A DNA stretch of 15,598 bases, from assembly GCA_002430755.1 (NCBI GenBank), contig DJCX01000123.1, positions 1 to 15,598 of the forward strand, in the 5' to 3' direction. The notes beneath the pieces were generated by a model. It ran no database searches. It had not been told where the DNA came from and saw nothing but the letters and a program-made list of their open reading frames with translations. Made by a program: the position numbers and the translations under genes. The DNA is from Flavobacteriales bacterium UBA5939 (GTDB taxonomy: Bacteria; Bacteroidota; Bacteroidia; Flavobacteriales; Schleiferiaceae). Positions 5,700-12,433 of this stretch are shown here, in pieces. Position 1 is the first letter of the stretch. Every line of letters starts with the position of its first letter.

Positions 5700-6899
5700 A
5701 TGCCATCAATTTCGAAGAAAGGCACCAGCATGCCTTCAAGCCCTATCCGCAAATTAGTTCCCTTCGCAGAACAAGCTGAGCGCAACGGAAACAAGGTATA
5801 TTATCTAAATATTGGTCAACCCGATATTCAGACACCTTTGGAGGCACAGCAAGCCATTAAAGAGGCTGAAGTGCCTGTATTGGCCTACAGCCATAGTGCA
5901 GGATTTGCTTCCTTGAGAGAAGGACTTTCGAAATATTACCACGGTAAAAATCTTCCGGTAAACACCGATGAAATCATAGTAACCACAGGAGGATCAGAAG
6001 CTTTATTATTCACTTTTGGATCTGCAATGGATGAAGGTGATGAAATTATCATCCCAGAACCCTTCTATGCCAACTACAATGGTTTTGCTACAGCGAGCGG
6101 AGTTAAAGTCGTACCGGTCGAAGCCAATATTGAAAATGGTTTTGCCCTGCCGCCTGTGGAATTGTTTGAGCAGGCCATCACCGAAAGGACGAAAGGCATT
6201 CTCATTTGTAACCCGGGTAATCCAACCGGATACTTGTACAGCAAGGAAGAGCTAGAGCAACTAAAAGAAATCGTACTCAAACACGACCTGTTCCTGATCG
6301 CTGATGAAGTGTACCGAGAGTTCACTTACGACGGCGAAGCTCACCACAGCATTCTTAGCATGGAAGGTCTTGAGAACAACGCTATAGTTGTGGACAGCTT
6401 TTCAAAACGCTACAGCATGTGTGGTGCAAGAATAGGTTGTTTAGTCAGTAAGAATAAAGACTTTATGGCGACTGCTATGAAGTTTGCACAAGCCAGACTT
6501 TCACCGCCTACTTATGCACAGATTGCCAGCGAAGCTGCATTAAAAACGCCACAGCGCTATTTTGACGAGGTAAATGCAGAATATGTAGAACGTCGTAATG
6601 TACTGGTCGAAGGACTCAACAGCATTGACGGAGTTTTCTGTCCAAAGCCCAAGGGCGCTTTCTACGCAGTAGCTTCTTTTCCCGTGGAAAGCGCTGAACA
6701 CTTTGCACAGTGGCTATTGAGCGAGTTCAATCATGAAGGTAAAACATTGATGATGGCCCCTGCGGCAGGCTTTTACGCCAAACCAGAATTAGGAGCGAAT
6801 CAAGCGCGTCTCGCCTATGTCTTAAACACAGAGGCGTTAATGGATTGTATTGCTATCTTAAAAGCAGCATTAGAAGTTTACCCACACACCACTAGATAA
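5700..6899 (+). CDS. PLP-dependent class I aminotransferase (aspartate aminotransferase-like)
   Basis: 399 aa, cytoplasmic fold-type I enzyme that moves an amino group between an amino acid and a 2-oxo acid via pyridoxal phosphate. Visible: SPIRKLVPFAEQA near 14-26 and LNIGQPDIQTP (36-46); TTGGSEAL (95-102), which binds the PLP phosphate region; NPGNPTG (171-177); ADEVYREFTY (201-210), with Asp202 and Tyr205 for the PLP ring; SFSKRYSMCGARIG (233-246), with the Schiff-base Lys236; and Arg370 (QARLAYVL) for the substrate carboxylate. Substrate specificity cannot be fixed from sequence, so no symbol is given. The frame is open back to 5613, but that stretch overlaps the DUF1573 gene and its terminator, so the ATG at 5700 is chosen; its N-terminus resembles family members. 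First gene of the long rightward operon; 6 bp separate it from murB. Confidence 0.93.
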   Translation: MPSISKKGTSMPSSPIRKLVPFAEQAERNGNKVYYLNIGQPDIQTPLEAQQAIKEAEVPVLAYSHSAGFASLREGLSKYYHGKNLPVNTDEIIVTTGGSEALLFTFGSAMDEGDEIIIPEPFYANYNGFATASGVKVVPVEANIENGFALPPVELFEQAITERTKGILICNPGNPTGYLYSKEELEQLKEIVLKHDLFLIADEVYREFTYDGEAHHSILSMEGLENNAIVVDSFSKRYSMCGARIGCLVSKNKDFMATAMKFAQARLSPPTYAQIASEAALKTPQRYFDEVNAEYVERRNVLVEGLNSIDGVFCPKPKGAFYAVASFPVESAEHFAQWLLSEFNHEGKTLMMAPAAGFYAKPELGANQARLAYVLNTEALMDCIAILKAALEVYPHTTR

Positions 6900-6905
6900 C
6901 CTACT

Positions 6906-7913
6906 GTGATTGTTCAGATAAACCAAAGCCTAGCGAAACTCAACACTTTCGGTATTGACCAGAAAGCGAGTCGATTGATATGGGCACATAGTGCAGATGA
7001 AATTGCGAACTATGTAAAGCACCACGGTGCCCCTACTCTTGTTCTAGGCGGCGGTTCAAATATGCTCTTAACGCAAGATGTACCTGGAGATGTACTCAAG
7101 GTAGACATCCACGGACGTCGTGTGGTATATGAAGACGACGATAAAGTACATATCCGCTTTGGGGCCGGTGAAAACTGGCACGAAGTCGTACTGTGGACCT
7201 TGATGCAGGGTCTTGGAGGCATTGAAAACCTCAGCTTAATCCCAGGCAATTGCGGTACCGCACCCGTTCAAAATATCGGAGCCTACGGTGTTGAACTCAA
7301 AGATGTTTTCGTCAATTGCGAAGGGGTCATGGTTGAAGACGGTTCATTTTTCCACTTGAACAAGGAAGAAGCCAAATTTGGTTACCGAAACAGCATTTTT
7401 AAAAATGACTGGAAAGGAAAGGCCATCATAACGAGGGTGACACTCGAATTGACGAAAAGAAACCATCGTATTCGCACGGATTACGGCGCAATTGCATCGG
7501 AGCTTGAAAAGCAAGGCATTAACGAACCTACACCGAAGCAAATCAGCGATGTAGTTGTGGCCATTCGTCAGAGCAAACTGCCTGATCCAAATGAAATTGG
7601 AAACAGCGGTTCTTTCTTTAAAAATCCAGTGGTTAGCACGGAAAAAGGGGAAGAATTAAAACAACGTTATCCCAATATGCCGTCCTACCCTGCCGAAGGC
7701 GGTACAAAGCTCGCGGCCGGTTGGATCATCGATCAATGCGGCTGGAAAGGATATCGTAAAAAAGATGCAGGTGTACACAAGCATCAAGCGTTGGTACTTG
7801 TCAACTATGGGCAAGCGACCGGTGAGGAAATTCATGCGCTGGCAACATCCATCATGGAGGATGTCTACAAGAGATTTGGCATTCAACTAGAACCAGAAGT
7901 AAATCTAATATAA
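6906..7913 (+). CDS. murB: UDP-N-acetylenolpyruvoylglucosamine reductase
   Basis: 335 aa, FAD enzyme of cytoplasmic peptidoglycan precursor synthesis: reduces UDP-GlcNAc-enolpyruvate to UDP-MurNAc with NADPH. Landmarks: NTFGI (13-17), LVLGGGSNMLL (45-55) for FAD, IPGNCGTAPVQNIGAYGVE (112-130), FGYRNSIFK (158-166) with the catalytic-type Arg161, GSFFKNP (235-241) with the proton-donor Ser236, AGWIIDQCGWKG (271-282), and the C-terminal LEPEV (328-332) with the conserved Glu. It belongs to the long type I (E. coli-like) class, and length fits. The start is GTG at 6906; no in-frame ATG exists nearby. Its TAA overlaps the ATG of mtaB (TAATG), indicating translational coupling. Confidence 0.97.
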   Translation: MIVQINQSLAKLNTFGIDQKASRLIWAHSADEIANYVKHHGAPTLVLGGGSNMLLTQDVPGDVLKVDIHGRRVVYEDDDKVHIRFGAGENWHEVVLWTLMQGLGGIENLSLIPGNCGTAPVQNIGAYGVELKDVFVNCEGVMVEDGSFFHLNKEEAKFGYRNSIFKNDWKGKAIITRVTLELTKRNHRIRTDYGAIASELEKQGINEPTPKQISDVVVAIRQSKLPDPNEIGNSGSFFKNPVVSTEKGEELKQRYPNMPSYPAEGGTKLAAGWIIDQCGWKGYRKKDAGVHKHQALVLVNYGQATGEEIHALATSIMEDVYKRFGIQLEPEVNLI

Positions 7914-9259
7914 TGCCTTCTGTTGCCTTTCACACCCTGGGCTGTAAGCTCAACTTTGCCGAAACCTCAACCATTGCGAAAGATTTCAGAAACAATGGAT
8001 TTGAAGAAGTAGGATTCAAAGAAGCCGCGGATGTCTACGTGATTAATACCTGCTCGGTTACCGAAAATGCGGACCGAGAATGTAGAAACATCGTTGGACG
8101 TGCCTTGCGGGCGAACCCGAACGGATTTGTAGTTATTGTTGGTTGCTATGCTCAGCTCAAACCCAAGCAAATCATGGAAATGCCTGGAGTAGACCTTGTG
8201 CTTGGAGCCACTGAAAAATTTAATGTTACGCAGTTCCTTGGGGCGCTTGAGAAAACCGAAGGACCCGCGCAGATGCACAGCTGTGAGATTGGTGAGGCAA
8301 ATACTTTCGTAAGCTCCTACAGCGCTGGAGATAGAACAAGGGCGTTTCTCAAAGTTCAAGACGGGTGTGATTATAAGTGTACCTACTGTACCATTCCATT
8401 GGCTCGTGGTATTTCGCGGAGCGATACTTTAGAAAACGTAGTGACAAGAGCGCAAGAGATCGCAGAAAAAGGCATACCAGAAATTGTACTTACTGGCGTG
8501 AATGTAGGCGATTACGGCAAAGGCGAGTTTGGAAACAAGCGTCACGAAAATACGTTCATGGAACTCGTCGAAGCACTCGATCAGCGGGTCGATGTAGATC
8601 GCATGCGCATTTCTAGTATAGAGCCTAACCTGCTGCGCAACGAAATTATCGAATTCACCCATCGAAGTAAGAAATTTGTACCTCACTTTCATATCCCATT
8701 ACAAAGCGGCAGTGATACGCTCTTGAAGTTGATGAAGCGCAGGTACATGAGTGGACTCTACAGACAACGTGTGGAAACCATTAAAGCTGCGAATCAGGAC
8801 ACTTGTATAGGTGTTGATGTCATTGTTGGCTTTCCAGGAGAAACGGAGGAGTTGTTTTTAGAGACCTATAACTTCTTGAACGAGCTAGACATCAGCTATC
8901 TCCATGTATTTACTTACTCTGAGAGAGCAAATACCTTAGCTGCTGATATGGAGGGAGTTGTGCCGATTCCCGAGCGAAAAAGACGCAATAAAATGCTGCG
9001 CATTCTCAGCGAGAAGAAGAAAAGAGCCTTTTACGAAAGCCAGTTGGGCAAACGACGCCCAATTTTATTTGAAGGCGAAAACAGAGAAGGGTATATGTAC
9101 GGGTATTCAGACAATTACGTTAGAGTACGAACATTTTGGGACCCTGAATTAGCAAATAAAACCAAAACTTTTTGTCTTTCAGGCATTTGCGACGAAGGAT
9201 TTGTTACCTTAGAGGTAGAAAGCCGCACCGCCAATGCCACTGATTTTTCTAGAATATAA
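7913..9259 (+). CDS. mtaB: tRNA (t6A37) C2-methylthiotransferase MtaB
   Basis: 448 aa radical-SAM enzyme that converts t6A to ms2t6A at position 37 of ANN-decoding tRNAs. Order of parts: UPF0004 (MTTase) N-terminal domain with its three cluster Cys at 11 (TLGCKLN), 47 (NTCSVT) and 78 (GCYAQ); radical SAM motif CDYKCTYC with Cys152/156/159; HIPLQSGSD; VIVGFPGET; and a C-terminal TRAM-like domain of about 60 residues (RPILFEGEN... YVRVRT). TLGCKLN and the overall length fit MtaB rather than MiaB or RimO. It starts on the last base of the murB stop and overlaps the next small gene by 26 bp. Confidence 0.95.
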   Translation: MPSVAFHTLGCKLNFAETSTIAKDFRNNGFEEVGFKEAADVYVINTCSVTENADRECRNIVGRALRANPNGFVVIVGCYAQLKPKQIMEMPGVDLVLGATEKFNVTQFLGALEKTEGPAQMHSCEIGEANTFVSSYSAGDRTRAFLKVQDGCDYKCTYCTIPLARGISRSDTLENVVTRAQEIAEKGIPEIVLTGVNVGDYGKGEFGNKRHENTFMELVEALDQRVDVDRMRISSIEPNLLRNEIIEFTHRSKKFVPHFHIPLQSGSDTLLKLMKRRYMSGLYRQRVETIKAANQDTCIGVDVIVGFPGETEELFLETYNFLNELDISYLHVFTYSERANTLAADMEGVVPIPERKRRNKMLRILSEKKKRAFYESQLGKRRPILFEGENREGYMYGYSDNYVRVRTFWDPELANKTKTFCLSGICDEGFVTLEVESRTANATDFSRI

Positions 9260-9512
9260 ACCGCTCTGTAGCGAACGGGAGTTCTCCAACTTCTGGCAAT
9301 TTGTCTCTGAAGGACAGGTTAATGATGGTATGGTGAACGAGGCGAGGCTTTTCAAAATTCGAGAAGGATTGTTTATTGGCATGGTCGGATTTGAACCTGA
9401 AAACAGGTCCGCAGTCATGGAAATTTATGGCGACACAAATACCGACGGCAGCAATCTTAAATCGCTCTGTAAAACCATTCGACTAAAACATACGGCGAAA
9501 GAATTACTATGA
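9234..9512 (+). CDS. Unrecognised 92-aa protein
   Basis: I do not recognise the family. It starts with ATG at 9234 inside the last 26 bp of mtaB and ends in an ATGA overlap with the following phosphatase gene, so both junctions look translationally coupled, which supports it being a real gene. There is no signal peptide or membrane segment. The composition is mixed: an N-terminal LEYKPLCSEREFSNFWQF, a central stretch GLFIGMVGFEPENRSAVMEI that could form two strands, and a basic C-terminus (TIRLKHTAKELL). Two Cys (12 and 79) are present. It may be a small alpha/beta protein. Being placed between a tRNA-modifying enzyme and a phosphatase does not define a function. Confidence 0.75.
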   Translation: MPLIFLEYKPLCSEREFSNFWQFVSEGQVNDGMVNEARLFKIREGLFIGMVGFEPENRSAVMEIYGDTNTDGSNLKSLCKTIRLKHTAKELL

Positions 9513-10306
9513 TTGACCTCAGCGTCCTCACTGAAAAAGCTTCCTTAGTTGCTAAAGAAGCTGGTACATACCTAAGAGAAAGACAACGCACCTTCGACCG
9601 ATCTGTAGTCGAGCTCAAGAGCATGAATGCATTGGTTAGCGATGTTGATCGATCCACTGAAGAACTCATCGTTCAAAAGCTAATGGAAGTTTTTCCCGAA
9701 GCAGGGTTTCTCACCGAGGAGGAAACTACCACACAGAAAACAGATTCAGAGTACACTTGGGTGATCGACCCGCTGGACGGGACGACCAACTTTGTTCATG
9801 GGCTTCCCATTTACAGTGTTAGTATCGCGCTTTTAAGAGAAGGATGGCCTGTTTTGGGTGTTGTTTATGAAGCAGGAATGAACGAATGCTTTACGGCCTA
9901 TGAAGGAGGCGGTGCATTCTTAAATGGAAAGCGAATTTCTACCACAACCAGCGAGCGACTCGAAGACACGCTTCTTGCTACAGGATTTCCGTATTACAAC
10001 TTTTCTAAGCTGCAGGGTTTCCAAGATACTCTGGCACACATGTACCAGCATACCAGAGGAGTACGACGCATTGGAACTGCTGCGGTAGACCTTGCCTACA
10101 CAGCTTGTGGTCGATTTGACGGTTATTTTGAATACGGATTAAGCCCTTGGGATGTGGCTGCTGGAGTGGTCTTAGTTCGTGAAGCAGGCGGTATGGTCAC
10201 CGATTTTTCGAACAATAATGTTCCTGTTGCTTCAGAAAGCATCATTGCTGCGAACAAATCCATCCATCCACTTGTATATACTATAATAGAGCAAAAGATT
10301 GGCTAA
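9509..10306 (+). CDS. suhB: Inositol monophosphatase family protein
   Basis: 265 aa, Mg-dependent phosphatase of the IMPase/FIG superfamily. Metal and catalytic motifs are intact: GFLTEEE (66-72) with the metal-binding Glu, WVIDPLDGTTNFVHGLP (84-100) with Asp87 and Asp90, and SPWDVAAG (211-218) with Asp214. The WVIDPLDGTTNFVHG form is like SuhB/inositol-1-monophosphatase rather than CysQ or fructose bisphosphatase, but the true substrate (inositol phosphate, histidinol phosphate or another sugar phosphate) is not certain. It starts in an ATGA overlap with the 92-aa gene and ends in a TAATG overlap with the hydrolase. Confidence 0.92.
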   Translation: MIDLSVLTEKASLVAKEAGTYLRERQRTFDRSVVELKSMNALVSDVDRSTEELIVQKLMEVFPEAGFLTEEETTTQKTDSEYTWVIDPLDGTTNFVHGLPIYSVSIALLREGWPVLGVVYEAGMNECFTAYEGGGAFLNGKRISTTTSERLEDTLLATGFPYYNFSKLQGFQDTLAHMYQHTRGVRRIGTAAVDLAYTACGRFDGYFEYGLSPWDVAAGVVLVREAGGMVTDFSNNNVPVASESIIAANKSIHPLVYTIIEQKIG

Positions 10307-10968
10307 TGTCGGATTGTAGAGTTTGGGTACTTCCAGGTATGGGTGCAGATTCAAGGATATTCAAATCGTTTAGATTTCCTTGGAATGCTACGTATTTGGA
10401 GTGGATTGAACCGTTGCAAGACGAATCGCTCTCGGCCTATGCAGATAGGCTCTTAGATAGATATCCAATACAGGAAAACGACCTGCTTTTTGGCTACAGT
10501 TTTGGGGGTATTGTTGCTCAGGATTGGGCCTCAAGAAACAAAGTGCAACGCGTTGTTCTCCTCAATTCATTACATCACGAAGCGCAATTAAGACCTTTGT
10601 ATAGAAACTTAGCAGCGACCGGTGTATTGAACTGGGCGCCAGAGGGAAGTATCATCAGAATGATCAAATTCATTGCTCGTCTAAACAGCCAGCCTTCGAG
10701 AACCTTGGATCTAGTATTGGAGACTATGGAGCAGTTTGAGTGTCAGTACTACCGTTGGGTCATGAAAGCTGTCCTGAAATGGAAGCGTCCTACCCCATTG
10801 GCACCGGTAGATACTATCCTTGGTGAATTGGACCCAGTCTTCACGCTTCAAAAGCCTTCTACAGACAGATTTTGGATCCTCGAGGGCGCAACCCACCTCA
10901 GCTTTTCATCGCACAGCACGCAAATATCAAATTTGCTGAAAGAAAAGGTGGACCCAGTACTCGTTTAG
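10306..10968 (+). CDS. Alpha/beta hydrolase (small)
   Basis: 220 aa, a compact alpha/beta-hydrolase. A likely catalytic triad is visible: the nucleophile elbow GYSFGG (63-68) with Ser65, Asp176 in GELDPVF, and His197 in GATHLSF. The oxyanion-hole region is LPGMGADSR (9-17). There is a small cap around residues 95-160. No signal peptide, so cytoplasmic. Substrate unknown (esterase- or thioesterase-like enzymes share this layout). Its ATG overlaps the stop of the phosphatase gene (TAATG), so it is co-expressed with it. It is followed by a 25-bp gap with a promoter-like element before rfbC. Confidence 0.85.
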   Translation: MSDCRVWVLPGMGADSRIFKSFRFPWNATYLEWIEPLQDESLSAYADRLLDRYPIQENDLLFGYSFGGIVAQDWASRNKVQRVVLLNSLHHEAQLRPLYRNLAATGVLNWAPEGSIIRMIKFIARLNSQPSRTLDLVLETMEQFECQYYRWVMKAVLKWKRPTPLAPVDTILGELDPVFTLQKPSTDRFWILEGATHLSFSSHSTQISNLLKEKVDPVLV

Positions 10969-10980
10969 TACTTATCCGTT

Positions 10981-10988
10981 TATTTTTG
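10981..10988 (+). promoter_or_regulatory. Possible -7 element immediately before rfbC
   Basis: TATTTTTG, an exact TAnnTTTG match, ends 5 bp before the rfbC ATG at 10994. A transcript from it would start at about the ATG itself, i.e. nearly leaderless. The -33 region has no clear TTTG at standard spacing. It could be an internal operon promoter or a chance AT-rich match. Confidence 0.35.
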
Positions 10989-10993
10989 GGTAT

Positions 10994-11548
10994 ATGAAAA
11001 TCCTTCCTACACCCATACCCGATCTTTTCGTAATCGAACCGCGTGTCTTTGGCGACCATAGAGGCTATTTCTTTGAGTCATACAGCAAGGACCATTTTGA
11101 ACGTGCCGGTATTTCTGCCGACTTCGTGCAAGACAACGAGAGTTTTTCCGGTGAAGGTGTAGTGCGAGGCCTACATTTTCAAGCGCCGCCAAAAGCACAA
11201 GGGAAGTTGGTACGTGTTCAGAAAGGCCGTGTATTGGATGTAGTTGTGGACATCAGAAAAGGCTCTCCAACTTATGGAGCGCACTTTAGCATTGAACTCA
11301 GTGGTGAAAACAAGAAAATGTTGTGGATACCGCCTGGTTTTGCGCATGGATTTGCAACCCTAGAAAATGATACGGTCTTCTTGTACAAATGCACAGACAC
11401 CTACAGCCCCGAGCATGAAGGCAGTTTACTTTGGAACGACCCTGACCTCGGTATTGACTGGGGTATTTCATCGCCTAAATTGAGTGCTAAAGATCAAATA
11501 GGCCCAGTATTAAAAGCATTCGACTCCCCGTTTACCTATGAAAAATAA
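10994..11548 (+). CDS. rfbC: dTDP-4-dehydrorhamnose 3,5-epimerase
   Basis: 184 aa, cupin-fold epimerase (RmlC) of dTDP-L-rhamnose synthesis, cytoplasmic. Landmarks: FGDHRGYFFESYS (19-31), QDNESFS (46-52), GVVRGLHFQ (55-63) with the catalytic-type His61, QGKLVRVQKGRVLDVVVDIRKGSPTYG (69-95) with Lys71, IPPGFAHGF (112-120), and YKCTDTYSPEHEG (131-143) with conserved Tyr. Length is normal. The other rml genes (A, B, D) are not in this window, so it stands alone among housekeeping genes. It overlaps the next gene by 11 bp. The rhamnose product would feed cell-surface glycans, in keeping with the O-antigen ligase-like gene at the left edge, but a direct link is inference. Confidence 0.96.
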   Translation: MKILPTPIPDLFVIEPRVFGDHRGYFFESYSKDHFERAGISADFVQDNESFSGEGVVRGLHFQAPPKAQGKLVRVQKGRVLDVVVDIRKGSPTYGAHFSIELSGENKKMLWIPPGFAHGFATLENDTVFLYKCTDTYSPEHEGSLLWNDPDLGIDWGISSPKLSAKDQIGPVLKAFDSPFTYEK

Positions 11549-12431
11549 TATTCTCAGTGCCCTTATCGGTGCCGGTATCGTTTTGACGGCCGTGGCCATT
11601 GTGTCCTCTTCCACCGACGAACTTCATCCAGTAGAGGCACGTCCAAGCACTGTGAAGCCGTTTGAATTGCCAGAACGGATGAGTATTGCCGGAGAATCTA
11701 TGCCTATGGAGCGTCTTGATGTACAAGAGAGTTTAGATCGTGAGATTTTGGTGAATTCCTATTGGCAGAGCAATAACCTGCTTATGCTCAAGCGCAGCGA
11801 CAAATGGTTCCCAGTCATTGCCCCCATCCTTGCCGCTGAAGGCATTCCTGAAGATTTTAAATACCTCGCTCTTATAGAAAGCGGATTGCAGAATATCGTC
11901 AGTCCAGCAGGTGCTGCTGGGCCTTGGCAAATCATGAAGACTACGGGTCGTGAAGCAGGTCTCATCATCAACAGCGAAGTCGACGAACGTTACCACATGG
12001 AAAAGGCAACGCGTGCGGCTTGTGCCTATTTAAAGGAGGCGTACGGGAAGTTTGGCAATTGGACCTTGGCGGCAGCGTCGTACAACATGGGAATGGCGGG
12101 AACTGCGCGTCGATTGGAGGAGCAAAAGGTGGACAGCTACTACGATTTACGCTTGAACAGTGAGACTGCTCGCTACGTCTTTAGATTGGCTGCAGTCAAG
12201 CACATTCACGAACACTTGGGCGAATACGGTTATGTATACCATCAGACTGAAGGGTACACGCTTCCCGACTTTGATACCGTTCAGGTTCAGGGTGCAGTCG
12301 TCAGCTGGGTAGATTGGGCGCAAGAACGTGGGATGACGTATAAGGACTTACGATTGTACAATCCTTGGATTCGTTCATCAAAATTGACCAATAGCTCAAA
12401 CAATACCTACTCTATTCTCGTTGCCAAATAA
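11538..12431 (+). CDS. Lytic transglycosylase (SLT/MltD-like) with N-terminal membrane anchor
   Basis: 297 aa. An N-terminal hydrophobic segment (about 5-23) without a clear cleavage site or lipobox acts as signal or anchor. A linker follows, then an SLT catalytic domain (about 85-210): YLALIESGL (109-117) with catalytic Glu114, SPAGAAGPWQIM (122-133), and WTLAAASYNMG (175-185). This layout cleaves the MurNAc-GlcNAc bond of peptidoglycan to give 1,6-anhydro-MurNAc in the periplasm. The C-terminal ~50 residues (WVDWAQERGMTYKDLRLYNPWI...YSILVAK) look like a diverged LysM-type wall-binding module, as in MltD relatives. It starts within the last 11 bp of rfbC and ends 2 bp before uvrA. Confidence 0.92.
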   Translation: MKNNILSALIGAGIVLTAVAIVSSSTDELHPVEARPSTVKPFELPERMSIAGESMPMERLDVQESLDREILVNSYWQSNNLLMLKRSDKWFPVIAPILAAEGIPEDFKYLALIESGLQNIVSPAGAAGPWQIMKTTGREAGLIINSEVDERYHMEKATRAACAYLKEAYGKFGNWTLAAASYNMGMAGTARRLEEQKVDSYYDLRLNSETARYVFRLAAVKHIHEHLGEYGYVYHQTEGYTLPDFDTVQVQGAVVSWVDWAQERGMTYKDLRLYNPWIRSSKLTNSSNNTYSILVAK

Positions 12432-12433
12432 GC

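Noticed and set aside
5219..5794. 191-aa open frame on the minus strand opposite the DUF1573 gene
   Set aside because: It runs antisense through a well-supported secreted protein, the terminator and the aminotransferase start, and has no recognisable domain. It looks like a shadow frame.
7967..8359. 130-aa open frame on the minus strand inside mtaB
   Set aside because: Antisense to the conserved Cys-containing region of MtaB; low-quality protein-like sequence with no domain.
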